A stretch of 64,000 bases of DNA from DASYTH01 sp045806965. Lineage in GTDB: Bacteria; Actinomycetota; Actinomycetes; Mycobacteriales; Pseudonocardiaceae. Shown here one piece after another: positions 26,296 through 35,555 of the stretch (position 1 is its first letter; the number at the start of each line of letters is the position of its first letter). The stretch spans positions 28,769 to 92,768 of the forward strand of contig JBJMIG010000018.1 in NCBI GenBank assembly GCA_045806965.1. The letters run 5' to 3'. The position numbers and the translations under genes were made by a program. A model generated the notes under the pieces. It searched no databases. It saw nothing but the letters and a program-made list of their open reading frames with translations, and was not told the DNA's origin.

Positions 26296-28077
26296 CTACC
26301 GTCCCCTGCCGCCGCCCGAGCCGTTGACGAAGAAGCTGTAGTTGATCAACTCGGAGACCGAGCCGTCGGCCGATCTGCTGAACACGTCCAGGTTCGCCCA
26401 GGTATCACCGGACATGGGGGTGAGCGTGACCGATGCGGACCCGTCCGGTCGGGCGGCGACCACCGTTTCCGGTGCCCCGTCGAAGGTGTAAACGTAGGCG
26501 ACGACGCCAGGCATGGTCGGGGTGAAGTCGAAGGTGCCCGGGATTGCTGGCCCACCGCCGCCGTCGGGCGGGTACACATCGCTGTGCACGCTGGGCGCCG
26601 GGCCGCCGGAAATGCTGAAACCGTAGAAACTGGACTCAGATTGCGCACCGGAGGCGGTGATGCCGCGCGCGGTCAGTTGGTTGAACCCCGGGCGGTCGGG
26701 AGTCAGGGTGACCCGCCCGGTGCCGTCGCCGGCGGCCGCGACCATGGTCTCTGGCCCGCCATTGAACCGATAGAGGTAGGACACCACACCCCTGAGGTTG
26801 GGCGAGAACGTGAACTCGCGGGCGACCCCGTTACCGCCGTCCGCCGGGGACGAGGTGATCGTCGGCGCGGTCGAGGACACGAAGTAGTCGAACTGCCGAA
26901 CCTGGGAGAGGTTTCCGGCCCGGTCGACACTTCTGACGTACAGGGTGTTGCGGCCGGTCCGGGGAGTCAACTCGATGCTGGCGCTGCCGCCGAGCCGGTC
27001 CGCCGGCACGAAGTCGATGCCGGGGTCAAAGGCGCCGTAACGGAATCCCGTGACATCCGCGACGCCGTTGGCGGTGAACGTGAACCGCCACGGTTGTCCC
27101 GGATCCCCGGGCACGGCGGACACGCTCGGCTCGACGACCGGTGCGGTGAAATCGGTCGTGAACCGGCACGAAGGCGCCCAAGCCGAGGCGTCCCCGTCAC
27201 CGTCGACCGCCCGCACGGTCCAGTCATAGGTGCGGTCGTCGACCAGCAGATCGTCGGGCACCCCCACCGAGACGACACTGCCATCGAACCCCTGGCTGCT
27301 GACCCGCTCGAAGCGCTGGTCCGGCCGATCGACCGGCCAGAGCGCGAACTGCCCGGTCAGGCTCTCACCCTGATCCGGATCATTGACGACCGCGGACATC
27401 TCGGACTGGAAACCCCGCGGCAGGAACGGCTCGCCGCCGCACGGCTGATGATCGAACATCAGGCGGATTGGCGTGGCCGGCGGGAAGTTGTAGCTGACGA
27501 ACAGTACCGGGTTGGGGGCATACCACCGGCCGAACGCGGGATCGTGTTGCTGTTCCTGCGGCATCCGCAGCGCCAAGGTGATCTTGGTCCGCCCGGCGGC
27601 GACGGCGTCGCGGACCACCTCGCCGGCGCTCCATCCCAGCAAGCCGGTACACCCGGTCGAACCGCCGGGACCGGCGAGCCGGACGCGCTCGTGTGGCTGG
27701 TACTGCCAGGTCGGTCTCTCGTCGGTGTCGGTCAACCACAGCTCGGTCATCCGAGGCTTGGTGCAGTCGTTGGTCCGCGTCTCGCGCACGTTCACCTCGG
27801 CCGCGAGAATCCGCGCACCGCGCAACGACGGCAACGTGAAAGTGAAATACGACTTCGACAGGTGACGTTTGTCGATGGCGTCACGCCAGGCTCCGACCGG
27901 CAGGTCGCCCGTACCGTTGCGAAAGCTCTTGAACGGCGACACCGAATCCGTGTACGCCCAGGACGACAACTCCGCGACAGATCCCGCCCGGCCGGACGCC
28001 GGCTGGGCCACGCCGACCAGCGCACCGGCGCCCATCGCCACGATCAGACACGTGTTGATCATCTTACGTACGCTCAT
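26296..28077 (-). CDS. Large secreted protein with DNRLRE-like and FN3/Ig-like domains
   Basis: 593 residues starting MSVRKMINT. A signal peptide ends near ASGRA (residue 31). Residues 40-210 resemble a DNRLRE domain (KSYFTFTLPSLRGARI, a ligand-like Asn/Asp pattern and two Cys). The rest is a chain of beta-sandwich repeats. One is an FN3-like unit ending TYDWTVRAVDGDGDASAWAP. It is followed by Ig-like units with the recurring pattern YLYRFNGGPETMVAA and YVYTFDGAPETVVAA. No catalytic motif is seen. It is probably a cell-surface or extracellular binding protein. Confidence 0.8.
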   Translation of the reverse strand: MSVRKMINTCLIVAMGAGALVGVAQPASGRAGSVAELSSWAYTDSVSPFKSFRNGTGDLPVGAWRDAIDKRHLSKSYFTFTLPSLRGARILAAEVNVRETRTNDCTKPRMTELWLTDTDERPTWQYQPHERVRLAGPGGSTGCTGLLGWSAGEVVRDAVAAGRTKITLALRMPQEQQHDPAFGRWYAPNPVLFVSYNFPPATPIRLMFDHQPCGGEPFLPRGFQSEMSAVVNDPDQGESLTGQFALWPVDRPDQRFERVSSQGFDGSVVSVGVPDDLLVDDRTYDWTVRAVDGDGDASAWAPSCRFTTDFTAPVVEPSVSAVPGDPGQPWRFTFTANGVADVTGFRYGAFDPGIDFVPADRLGGSASIELTPRTGRNTLYVRSVDRAGNLSQVRQFDYFVSSTAPTITSSPADGGNGVAREFTFSPNLRGVVSYLYRFNGGPETMVAAAGDGTGRVTLTPDRPGFNQLTARGITASGAQSESSFYGFSISGGPAPSVHSDVYPPDGGGGPAIPGTFDFTPTMPGVVAYVYTFDGAPETVVAARPDGSASVTLTPMSGDTWANLDVFSRSADGSVSELINYSFFVNGSGGGRGR

Positions 28078-28225
28078 CGGAGGCCCCCAGCGTGTGGAAC
28101 GTCGAAGGCAATATTTACCACGGCACGCTGTCCGTGGAAACCGTCGCGGCCGAGCCTGGGCGACGTTGCGCGGATCGCAATGCCGGCCAAGAGATGCCTG
28201 GCTTGTGTCAACGGCGGCCGACTGG

Positions 28226-29079
28226 TCAGTCGGCCACCAGCACAGACGAGGCGAGCGGACGCCGCGTTCTTGTTGACGGCGCACCAGCCAGGTGCCCGGA
28301 GCGACGCCGCTGGCGCCGTGCTCGGGATGGAGCAGGTAGGCGGGAGCGGAGTTGGAGAAAACCGCGATGCCGAGGAGAGTCGGATCGCGCCAGTCGGTTG
28401 TCCAGCGGCACGTGTCCCGCGCACCGGCGATGAGCGTGTGCGGGTTGTTGCCGGCCGCGCCGCGGACCAGTTCCACACCGGTCGGCGCAACGGTCCGCCA
28501 CCGCCCCCACGGGCTCGTGGTCACGGTGCCGATCATGGTCAGCGGGATGACGATCAGGTCACCCTGGGGCTGCAGGCCGTCGAAGCAGCAGCCGGGTCGG
28601 CGCACCCCAGCGCTGGAAGGCAGGTCGTACAGGTGCAGGTCGTGGCCGGGGTTTCCGGGATCGGCCGCCCGCGCCATGATTCTCAGGCCGGCCTGGTCGA
28701 TGAACCGGCTGCGGGCCGGCGGAGCAGCCACCGGCAACTCCGGCACCACCCCGGCCGCCACCGCACCCAGATACGGCACCACGCTGAGCGTGTAGTTGCC
28801 GTATCCCCACGGCGCGTCCGGATCGATCCGCCCATCCCGCACGGTGTTCTCCCCAGGCGCCCGGTGCGGACTGCCACTGGTGCTGAAACATCAAGCCCCA
28901 CAGCGGGTTGTGCCAGTTGTCAACGCCGAACCGGTCCCCCCGGCTGGTGCTGCGGATCATCAGCCGGTAGGCCGCCATCCGCTGTTGGAAACAGAACGGA
29001 TCGAACCTCTCCCCCACTCCGCGGCAGCGACCCAAACCCGGTACAGGTCCAGCGCCGCCAACTCCTCGGCATGAGCCAT
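28226..29079 (-). pseudogene. LEG1-like secreted/cytosolic protein remnant, two frameshifts
   Basis: It starts at ATG 29079 with AHAEELAALDLYRVWVAAA. It changes frame to AAYRLMIRSTSRGDRFGVDN and WHNPLWGLMFQHQWQ, then changes again to PWGYGNYTLSVVPYLGAVAA and onward to about 28230. The combined text resembles actinobacterial LEG1-like proteins (aromatic NP.WG and WQ motifs). The family assignment is tentative. The disruption is clear because no single frame holds all three blocks. Confidence 0.5.
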
Positions 29080-29144
29080 GGTCGACATTCTCCCCGCGAC
29101 CCACCCGCACCGACCGGCCGGCCCTGCCGAGTACCGGATCGCGG

Positions 29145-30509
29145 CTACACGCCGGAAACCGCGACGACGCCGTCCATCGTGCCCAGATAGGCGTGGTTGC
29201 CGGCGAGTGTGGGTGAGGCGAAGTGCGGCAGGGCACCGACATTGAGCTGGGCGCGGACGCTGCCGGTGCCGGGGTCGAGGGCGTAGAGCACACCGCCGGT
29301 GTAGTCGGTGGTCCACACCACGCCGCCGCCGACGGTCGGGGAGCCGTTGGCCCGCACCGGTGTCCGCCAGAGCACGCTCGGGGTGCCACTGGAGGAGATC
29401 CGCACCGCGCGGGTGCCGTCGGTGCAGGGAATGTAGGCGGTGTCGCCGCTGGTCGCGCTGCCGCCGAAGGATCGGCACACCGTCGCCTGCGCCACCTGGC
29501 CGCCGATGCCGCCGAGCCGGTCGCGCCGCAGCACGTAGCCGGTGCCCCGCTTGCCGGCGACGAATACGAACGCGCCCAGCAGCGTCGGGCTGGACGAGCC
29601 CAGGTCCAGATCGCGGGCGTTGTCGTCGGCCCAGGTCGACGGGGCGAACAGGTCGGCCCTGGCGAGGGCCGACGACAACGCGAGCACCGAGTCACTGTCG
29701 TCATAGGACGTTGTCTGTTCGCCGTTGCCCACAGAGACGAGCAGGCGGTCGCCGTCGACCACGGCCCCGCCCGGTGCCCAGATGCCCGCTTCCCGCGTCG
29801 TCGGCACTTGGTAGCTGAGCGGGTCGGTGCCGGCCGTGGTCACCGACACCACCGAGCCGATGTAACGGCCGCAGTCGCCGAACAGCCCGCCGTAGGCGAC
29901 GTACACCCGGTTGCCCAGCACGGTCAGCGCGGCCCGCTGCTGGTGAGCGATGCGATCGCCGGCCGGCGGTTCCAGACTCACCCGCACCTCGACCGCGCCG
30001 GTGTTCACGTTCAGCCCGACCAGCACATGCTGGCCGCCGGTGGTCTCGGCGAGCGCGAACACCCGCGAGGTGGCCTGGTCGACGGCCATGGTGGCGGTGA
30101 TGCCGAGCGGGTCGATGTTCCCGCACGGTAGGGCGCTGCGCGGGACCGGCTCGCCGACGTGCGTGGACCACCGGACCGCGCCGGTGCTCGGATCGAGGGC
30201 GTAGACCGTGTCGTGCTCGGTGGCCGCCAGGACCCGGTCGCCGAACACCAGTGGCTGGCCGTACACCGCGCCGTCCAGCCCGGCGTGCCATGCCGTGCCG
30301 AGTGTGCCGAGCGGAGCCAGATCCGGCGCCGCACCCGTCCGCGCGTTGTCCCGGTGATAGGTCGGCCAGTCGCCCGTTGCCGACACCACCGGTTCAGACC
30401 GGGCCACAGCCGTAGCCTGTCCAGACAGTGCACCCGGTCCGGCGGACGCCGCGCACCCGGTCGTCAGAATCACCGCGGCGGCCAACGCCGTCCCCGTCCT
30501 GCGCACCAC
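29145..30509 (-). CDS. PQQ-like beta-propeller lipoprotein
   Basis: 454 residues. The lipobox LTTGC places the acylated Cys near residue 19. The chain then shows seven or so blade repeats of the form DTVYALDPSTGAVRWSTHV and GVLYALDPGTGSVRAQLNV, the PQQ_2/quinoprotein-like propeller. The absence of obvious PQQ or calcium ligands suggests a structural or binding role on the outer face of the membrane, not a dehydrogenase. The neighbouring LEG1-like remnant is 66 bp downstream. Confidence 0.85.
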   Translation of the reverse strand: MVRRTGTALAAAVILTTGCAASAGPGALSGQATAVARSEPVVSATGDWPTYHRDNARTGAAPDLAPLGTLGTAWHAGLDGAVYGQPLVFGDRVLAATEHDTVYALDPSTGAVRWSTHVGEPVPRSALPCGNIDPLGITATMAVDQATSRVFALAETTGGQHVLVGLNVNTGAVEVRVSLEPPAGDRIAHQQRAALTVLGNRVYVAYGGLFGDCGRYIGSVVSVTTAGTDPLSYQVPTTREAGIWAPGGAVVDGDRLLVSVGNGEQTTSYDDSDSVLALSSALARADLFAPSTWADDNARDLDLGSSSPTLLGAFVFVAGKRGTGYVLRRDRLGGIGGQVAQATVCRSFGGSATSGDTAYIPCTDGTRAVRISSSGTPSVLWRTPVRANGSPTVGGGVVWTTDYTGGVLYALDPGTGSVRAQLNVGALPHFASPTLAGNHAYLGTMDGVVAVSGV

Positions 30510-30826
30510 CCATCACCCCGATCTCTTCGATGTGGCGACCCTCCTCGTCACGATACGAACATGCCCCGCTACCCGCCACCGCAAACCTGTGGGCGGGGAT
30601 CGGCCGCAACGGGGTGCGACAAGCGTCCACTTCGGACCCTTTGGCCGGCACGCAACCGCGGCACGGTAGAAACTGCCGGACGTGGGTTTCCAGAGCATCG
30701 GCATGGTGCTGCTGGGTGAGGCCCTGCCGTCCGGGATGAGCGTCGGTCGGAGACCCGGCGGCGATGCCCGGCGGCCGGCCCCGGTGCCGACGGCAACTCA
30801 CCTGTCGTATCTGGGAACTGGCCGTG
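30510..30826. other. Upstream region of the propeller lipoprotein, no gene recognised
   Basis: No family-like translation is seen on either strand. The region probably includes the lipoprotein promoter. Confidence 0.4.
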
Positions 30827-30985
30827 TTAGTGCGTGATCCGGTAAGTCACGAGTGATCGCGCGGGTACGGTCGCGCTGAACGCGCCCGCGGCGAGTGGGA
30901 TCGCGGCCTGGGCGGCGGTGCTGCTGCTGGCGTTGGTGAGAAAGGGAATCGGCAGATGGTCGGCAACCGGCGCCAGGTCGGCCGC
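30827..30985 (-). pseudogene. C-terminal scrap of a glycoside hydrolase
   Basis: The minus strand ends with LAAGAFSATVPARSLVTYRI and a stop. This is the typical last strand of GH30/GH5-like enzymes (..ft.tlPArSvtTyvi). Directly upstream, in the same frame, it runs into an unrelated histidine-kinase fragment, so this is a recombination junction. Confidence 0.5.
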
Positions 30986-30999
30986 TGTGGGTCGTCGGC

Positions 31000-31330
31000 T
31001 CTGACCGCCCGCCTGGGGCCGAGCGACCAGCATCGAGATGACCAGAAGCTCGTGCTGTACCCCGTCGTGCAGGTCACGTTGGATGCGGCGACGCTCCAGA
31101 TGATACGCGCCCTGATGTCTGGATCTCATTGAGTTGCGCGTTGCGAGGCGAGCAGCCGTGCGTTGTCGAGCGCGAGGTGTGCGGTGGCCAGCACGGCATC
31201 GACCAGCGGGCGCTGTTTCGCGCCAGGCCGGCCGGCGATCCAAAATGACCAGGAGCGGGTCACCCCGGCTCACCGCCTCACGGCGCAGCGGCCGCAGTCG
31301 CGGCGGTAGGTGACGACGCAAGGCGGCGCG
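31000..31330 (-). pseudogene. Sensor histidine kinase fragment (HisKA_3 dimerisation region)
   Basis: One minus-strand frame gives DAVLATAHLALDNARLLASQ (GAF/coiled-coil end). A second gives LERRRIQRDLHDGVQHELLV, the HisKA_3 box with its phospho-acceptor His in DLHDG. The ATPase domain and the sensor are missing and a frameshift separates the two pieces. Confidence 0.65.
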
Positions 31331-31483
31331 GGCGCGGCGGACAGGTCGCCTCGGCTGGGGTACAGGGTCGGCGATGCCCCGTTGGAACAGGGTGCGACTG
31401 GCGTCCTGGAAGTAGATCTACGGGATTCGTCGTCCGGGTGGTCGGCGGTGGGTTGGTGAGGGTTTGGAGTAGTCCAGGGCTGG

Positions 31484-31830
31484 ATGGTCTGCGCGATCGC
31501 GTTTTGCCTCTCCGAAGGTCGTGTCGCCCAGCCGTCGGCGGCGATCATCGACTCGGCCTCGGTCAAGCCGCTGAGGCCGTCGGCAAGCCAACCCTGCGGT
31601 TACGACTCCGGAAAGAAGATCAACGGCCGCAGACGCCACATCCCTGTCGACAGGGTAGGTCTGCTGCTGTGCGTCCTGGCGACCGCGACGGCGCCACGCC
31701 CCTACTCGAACAACTCGCACTTCCCGCCACCGGGTTCAGCTGGTCTGGGCCGACGGCGGCTACACCGGCAAACTTCTTGACTGGGCTCGCACCAAGCCCA
31801 AGATCACTCTGCAGCCATGTCCAACCGTGA
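31484..31830 (+). pseudogene. IS5-family transposase fragment (middle part)
   Basis: Plus-strand pieces ASVKPLRPSASQPCGYDSGK, then KINGRRRHIPVDRVGLLLCV and, after a frameshift, LVWADGGYTGKLLDWARTKP match the central DDE region of IS5-like transposases (second Asp in VWADGGY). Neither the N-terminus nor the C-terminal YRR-x-ERLPAHHEA block is here. A matching C-terminal block is found at 62590-62753. Confidence 0.75.
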
Positions 31831-31872
31831 CCATTGCCGGCGGTAGTGCCGATCCGCCGGGCGCAATGGAGA

Positions 31873-32202
31873 TCAGCGGGCCAGTAGGTCGGCAACTCGC
31901 AACAGCGTCGCGGCCAGTGCTGGAAATTGGTGCGGGTCGTCGAGGTGACCACGTTGCCAGGTCAGCAGGTCGTGGCCGGCCAAATCCCAAGTCGGGACCC
32001 GTCCGGCGAGATGTTCTGTGATCAGCGCTGGTCTGAGCAGAGTTCGAGCCAGTGCCGGTTGTTGGGTCTGTATCCGAAACTGTCGGTCGAATGTGTGATC
32101 TCCGGTCGCTGCGGCAGCGCCCAACACCGCCCGACCTAGTCGAGAGAGCGCAGGCCTGGGTCGAACCGCGATCGGTGGGTAGGCGGTGGCAAGCCGTACC
32201 AC
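31873..32202 (-). pseudogene. Uncharacterised protein, probable C-terminal fragment
   Basis: A 109-residue frame rich in Leu, Ala and Arg, ending LAGHDLLTWQRGHLDDPHQF and LAATLLRVADLLAR. That ending has the look of the tail of actinobacterial proteins with a terminal LLTW/RVA.LL pattern. No N-terminal domain is recognisable, and it lies between IS debris and an attachment scar. It could instead be a small intact gene starting at the GTG at 32202. Confidence 0.35.
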
Positions 32203-32276
32203 GGTGACAATGAGACGGTGTGTGGTGGTGCTGCGCGAACGCTGTTCGCGACTGGACGAACGACCCCAAGATCAAC

Positions 32277-32320
32277 AAAAACGGGTCCTCACAGCCTCTG
32301 AGCTGCGAGAACCCGTTTTA
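32277..32320 (-). terminator. Rho-independent terminator following the tRNA-Pro remnant
   Basis: On the minus strand the arms 32302-32320 and 32277-32295 pair over about 18 bases with two G-U wobbles and are followed by a T-run. The two departures from symmetry are wobble-compatible only in minus-strand RNA, which fixes the direction. It looks like the native terminator of the tRNA gene whose 3' half precedes it. Confidence 0.75.
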
Positions 32321-32322
32321 CC

Positions 32323-32365
32323 GTCGGGCTGACAGGATTCGAACCTGCGACCCCTTGACCCCCAG
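32323..32365 (-). other. 3' half of tRNA-Pro(GGG): probable att site of an integrative element
   Basis: Read on the minus strand, the segment runs from the anticodon loop (CTGGGGG) through TCAAG, the T-arm GCAGG-TTCGAAT-CCTGT and the acceptor strand CAGCCCG plus A. The 5' half of the tRNA is missing. Upstream on that strand the sequence is unrelated (ttgcttttg). A clean break inside the anticodon loop is the standard footprint of a tyrosine-recombinase element at a tRNA 3' end. Because the native-looking terminator is on the left, the element would lie to the right. Confidence 0.75.
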
Positions 32366-32829
32366 CAAAAGCAAGTTAAGCGCTGTACTCAGAGCCGTTT
32401 GTCCAGCTCACCGAGAAGCGTACCGCACAAAGTTTTCGGGTCTACCGCTTCCCTCCAAAACACCGTCACAGACCCCTTTTGGTCAAACGGCTTTTCCGCA
32501 GGTCAAACCCAGTATATCGGGTCGACTTGTCACCATTGCGATCGCGCGGACATGCCCGCTAGACCCCTTGACTACCCGCCCGCGCAAATGAACCCGTTCC
32601 CAAACCTGATCTTGGTTGGACCATGTCGTATCCGGTTCCTGCTCAACGCAAAAGGCAACGCCGAGGTCGACGTCACCGTCGTCGATACTCTCGAAGACTT
32701 CGTCGCGACAAGTCAGCAAGGGCAACCCAGGTAACCGCGGTCGACCGGGGCGGGTACTGAGCGGAGTCCAGGCGCTGATTGCCGTGCCGGTACCCAGCCG
32801 GGTACCGACACTGGCGTCGGCACCGGTGG
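32366..32829. other. Island-side flank of the att scar, no gene recognised
   Basis: A relatively A+T-rich stretch with T- and A-runs and no convincing protein on either strand. Its composition differs from both sides, consistent with the end of an integrated element. Confidence 0.4.
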
Positions 32830-33110
32830 CCACCTCCGGCCTCGCCCATTCCGCGCACGCTGGGATGTGTTGGGACAGCAGGTCTTTTCGCCCAGCTCGA
32901 CCTGACCGCCAGCCCAACCAGGAGTTCGGCATGGACGCCTGGGACGGTTACCGCGCCAACCGGGACCGGGCCGCGGCGATACTCGGCGGCAACCGCAACG
33001 CGTCGTAGTCACCGGCGACGTGCACCGCCACTCCACCGCCGACATCAAGCTCAACCCCGACCAGCCTGACTCACCCGGCGTCGGCGTCGGCGTTAGGCCC
33101 AAAGTGGTCG
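32830..33110 (+). pseudogene. PhoD-like alkaline phosphatase fragment
   Basis: The plus strand encodes EFGMDAWDGYRANRDRAA. After a frameshift at about 33005 it continues as VVVTGDVHRHSTADIKLNPD. These are the conserved WDGY and TGDVH metal-site motifs of PhoD/metallophosphatases. Upstream text (FAQLDLTA) is in a third frame. Only about a fifth of the protein remains. Confidence 0.7.
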
Positions 33111-33269
33111 GGCGGTCGAGCTGCCGGCTGGATGAGCGGCGATTGGATGCGGCCTTCCTCCCATCGGTACGGCCCGCACGGGATCGCCGTCGTGATCAGT
33201 CCTGCTGCGAGCGAGGAATCCGAATCGCCAGGTTAATCGTCATGTCCGCGACCTGGCAGCTATGGCGGA

Positions 33270-34007
33270 TCAGACGACAAGCAGACGATCGCCAAGTTCT
33301 GCCGCGTCGAGATCGATGAGGTCGCGGTTGCTGTCGGCCCACCGGCCGGATGCGAGGTCAGCACGGAGGCTGCGCACTGCCCGCTGCTCTGCGGCCGGAC
33401 CGACGCTGGCCCAGATCGACATTCCGCAGCGGACCTCCTCGTCCAGGTACGCCTCGGGCCGACGCCAGTAGGCCTCGTAGAAGCCGTCCACACAGTCCCA
33501 CGGAACGAGCACCGGTTCCACCCGGGCTCCGATCCCGCGGGCCAGCTCGGTCAGCGGCGGCCGGCCGACGAGAAGGTCAGCGCGCTCGGGCAGATAGTCA
33601 CGATCCAGCCAGAACAGATCCAGGGCACTGAAATCCTTCGTGAACACCACGACACGGCGAGCGACGCGCCGCATCTCGCGCAGACCCGCGATCGGGTCCT
33701 GCCAGTGATCGATGGTGGCGAAAGCCATCGCGGCGTCAAAGGACCGGTCGGCGAACGGAAGGCTCTCCGCGACGCCAGCCACACACGCCGCTGCCCCTGC
33801 GGGGCGCTGCGCCCGCATGACCGCCGACGGTTCCACCGCGGTGACGTCACGATCGGAGGGCTCGTAAGAGCCGGTGCCCGCCCCGACATTCAGCACGGTC
33901 CGCGCATCGCCGAGCGCGGCCCAGACCTTGGTCGCGATCCGCGGCTCGGTGCGCCGCGTCATGGCGTAGGTGGCTCCGATGGTGTCATACAGCTGCGAGC
34001 GGGACAT
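33270..34007 (-). CDS. Class I SAM-dependent methyltransferase
   Basis: 245 residues starting MSRSQLYDTIGATYAMTRR. SAM motif I is VLNVGAGTGSYEP, motif II DVTAVEPSAVM and motif III FDAAMAFATIDHW, the last marking a methyltransf_11-type fold. No substrate clue is present. The reading frame stays open far upstream into the GDSL gene, but that extension is not needed: MSRSQLYDT is the normal family N-terminus. Confidence 0.88.
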   Translation of the reverse strand: MSRSQLYDTIGATYAMTRRTEPRIATKVWAALGDARTVLNVGAGTGSYEPSDRDVTAVEPSAVMRAQRPAGAAACVAGVAESLPFADRSFDAAMAFATIDHWQDPIAGLREMRRVARRVVVFTKDFSALDLFWLDRDYLPERADLLVGRPPLTELARGIGARVEPVLVPWDCVDGFYEAYWRRPEAYLDEEVRCGMSIWASVGPAAEQRAVRSLRADLASGRWADSNRDLIDLDAAELGDRLLVV

Positions 34008-34380
34008 CAGGCTGCCTCCATCTCCGGGTGGCAGATCATTGTCGCGACCTGCTGGCTCCAATATCGGATCGATACATCGACACGACATGGCGCCCGAGGT
34101 GCGCAATGAGCAAGGCCAGGCGGAAGCAGCTTGGCGGAGCACCGCAACAAGTGTAGGTGCGTACAACAAAGACGACAGGCTGAAGACATGACAACATAGC
34201 CCATCCACGGGCTCAACACGCCTACTTGACCGGGGAATATCACCGAGGCGGGCTGGCGCTCTCAGCGAAGACGCGGCTGGCCAACGCATTGGTTGAACCC
34301 GGCGCTGACCACCTGCCGATGCCAGGGCTGGCGCTACCCCGCGGCGGCTTCGCCGAGTGGTGAACCGGGATGTGTTTTCG
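34008..34380. other. Spacer between the GDSL hydrolase and the methyltransferase
   Basis: No gene is recognised. The minus-strand frame happens to stay open because of the frameshift at the end of the GDSL gene, but its translation has no family-like features. It probably contains the methyltransferase promoter. Confidence 0.45.
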
Positions 34381-35021
34381 CTAAGGGCCCAGCATCCTGT
34401 CGTAGGCGTCGAGCCAGAGTCGGGGATGAGGCGGTGGCCGTAGGCCGATGGATGCACGCCGTCCGGGGCGACGACAGTGGGGCCGCGTTCACCGGCGGCA
34501 GCGGTGACGGCGTCCTGCAACGCCACGAACACCGCACCGTAGCGGTGGGCGAGATCGCGGACGATCGGCCGTTTGGCGGCCAGGTCCTCGCGGACGAACG
34601 GGGAGCCGTCGCACCAGCGAGCGTCCGAGCCCTCGGCGTCCAGAAAGAACGGCTCGATGATGATCAGTTTGTGGATGCCGGCGGCGGCGCGGTCCAGCAC
34701 GTCGATGTAGCGACGCTCGAACACGTCGGGCGGGGTGGGGCGACCCTCGAAAAAGGTGTGCAGGGTGTCGTTCACCCCGATGAAGATCGACAACAGGTCG
34801 GGGCGGTGGTCCAGCGCGTCCTGTTGCCAACGCTCCTGGAGGTGCTCGATGCGGTCGCCCGAGATGCCGGTGTTGATGATCCGGGCCTCATCGCCGCGCT
34901 CGCGCAGACTGCTGGCGACGATGTCGACGTAGCCGGCGCCGAGTCCGAGCGGGTCCGTGCGGCGGTCGCAGTCGGTGATGCTGTCACCGGTGAACACGAT
35001 GGTGCGGTTGGTCGCGGTCAT
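34381..35021 (-). CDS. SGNH/GDSL hydrolase, frameshifted at its last codons
   Basis: It starts at ATG 35021 with TNRTIVFTGDSITDCDRR. Block I GDSIT carries the Ser nucleophile, block II is NTGISGDR, block III IGVND, and block V DGVHPSAYGH carries the catalytic Asp and His. After GHRLIPDS the frame reads into nonsense. Shifting one frame restores WLDAYDRMLGP and a stop at 34381-34383, the expected family ending. All catalytic residues lie before the break. As written, the unshifted frame continues for hundreds of codons into the methyltransferase. A sequencing error or a recent mutation are both possible. Confidence 0.78.
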
Positions 35022-35111
35022 GGACCAATTCAAGCCCACCGCCACCGCTGCGCACCGCCGGTGAAACGGCACCCGGGCGACAAACGATCCACGACACAGC
35101 GGAGGTGGTCC

Positions 35112-35555
35112 TTGCCGAACCTGATCAGCCGCCTGACGATCACGGCCGGTGCCCTCGGCGCGGCTCTGACCCTCGCCGGATGCCAGAACACATCGACCCC
35201 CGCCGGGCTACCGGTCAGTGCCACCCCGCCCGCCGGCCAGGAGACGCCGGCCGTCCCACCGTCACCGGAAGCACCAGCGCCGCAGGTGCCGACCACGCCA
35301 GCGGCAGCGGCGCAGCAGTGGGTGATGCCGAACCTGGTGGGCACCAATCTGCAAGCCGCCCAGGACCAGATCCAGGCGTTGACCGGCAATCCGCTGTTCA
35401 TCACCTTCTCACACGATGCCACCAAACAGAACCGCCACCAGGTCCTGGATTCCAACTGGACCGTGTGCTCGCAGAACATTCCGCCTGGATCATCCATCAG
35501 CAGCACCTCGCGGATTGATTTCGGTGCAGTGAAGAATGGCGAGCGCTGCCCGTAG
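35112..35555 (+). CDS. PASTA-domain lipoprotein
   Basis: 147 residues from a TTG start, with GGAGG six bases upstream. The lipobox LTLAGC gives an acylated Cys near residue 22. A Pro/Ala/Thr linker follows (about 25-72), then one PASTA domain beginning VMPNLVGTNLQAAQDQIQAL and containing two Cys (TVCSQNIPPG...ERCP). PASTA domains bind peptidoglycan stems or beta-lactam-like ligands, so a wall-associated role is likely. Confidence 0.82.
   Translation: MPNLISRLTITAGALGAALTLAGCQNTSTPAGLPVSATPPAGQETPAVPPSPEAPAPQVPTTPAAAAQQWVMPNLVGTNLQAAQDQIQALTGNPLFITFSHDATKQNRHQVLDSNWTVCSQNIPPGSSISSTSRIDFGAVKNGERCP

Noticed and set aside
26584..29190. An 868-codon plus-strand open frame
   Set aside because: Antisense to the large secreted protein and the LEG1-like remnant; no recognisable domain.
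32323..32400. An intact tRNA gene
   Set aside because: Only the anticodon-loop-to-3' half is present. No D-arm or 5' acceptor strand can be formed from the adjoining sequence.
33270..35072. A single 600-residue GDSL-methyltransferase fusion protein
   Set aside because: The linker has no protein-like features and a one-frame shift restores the expected GDSL ending, so two genes are called.
34293..35111. A long N-terminal extension of the PASTA lipoprotein
   Set aside because: The lipobox lies right after the TTG at 35112 with a good RBS; the extension is antisense to the GDSL gene.
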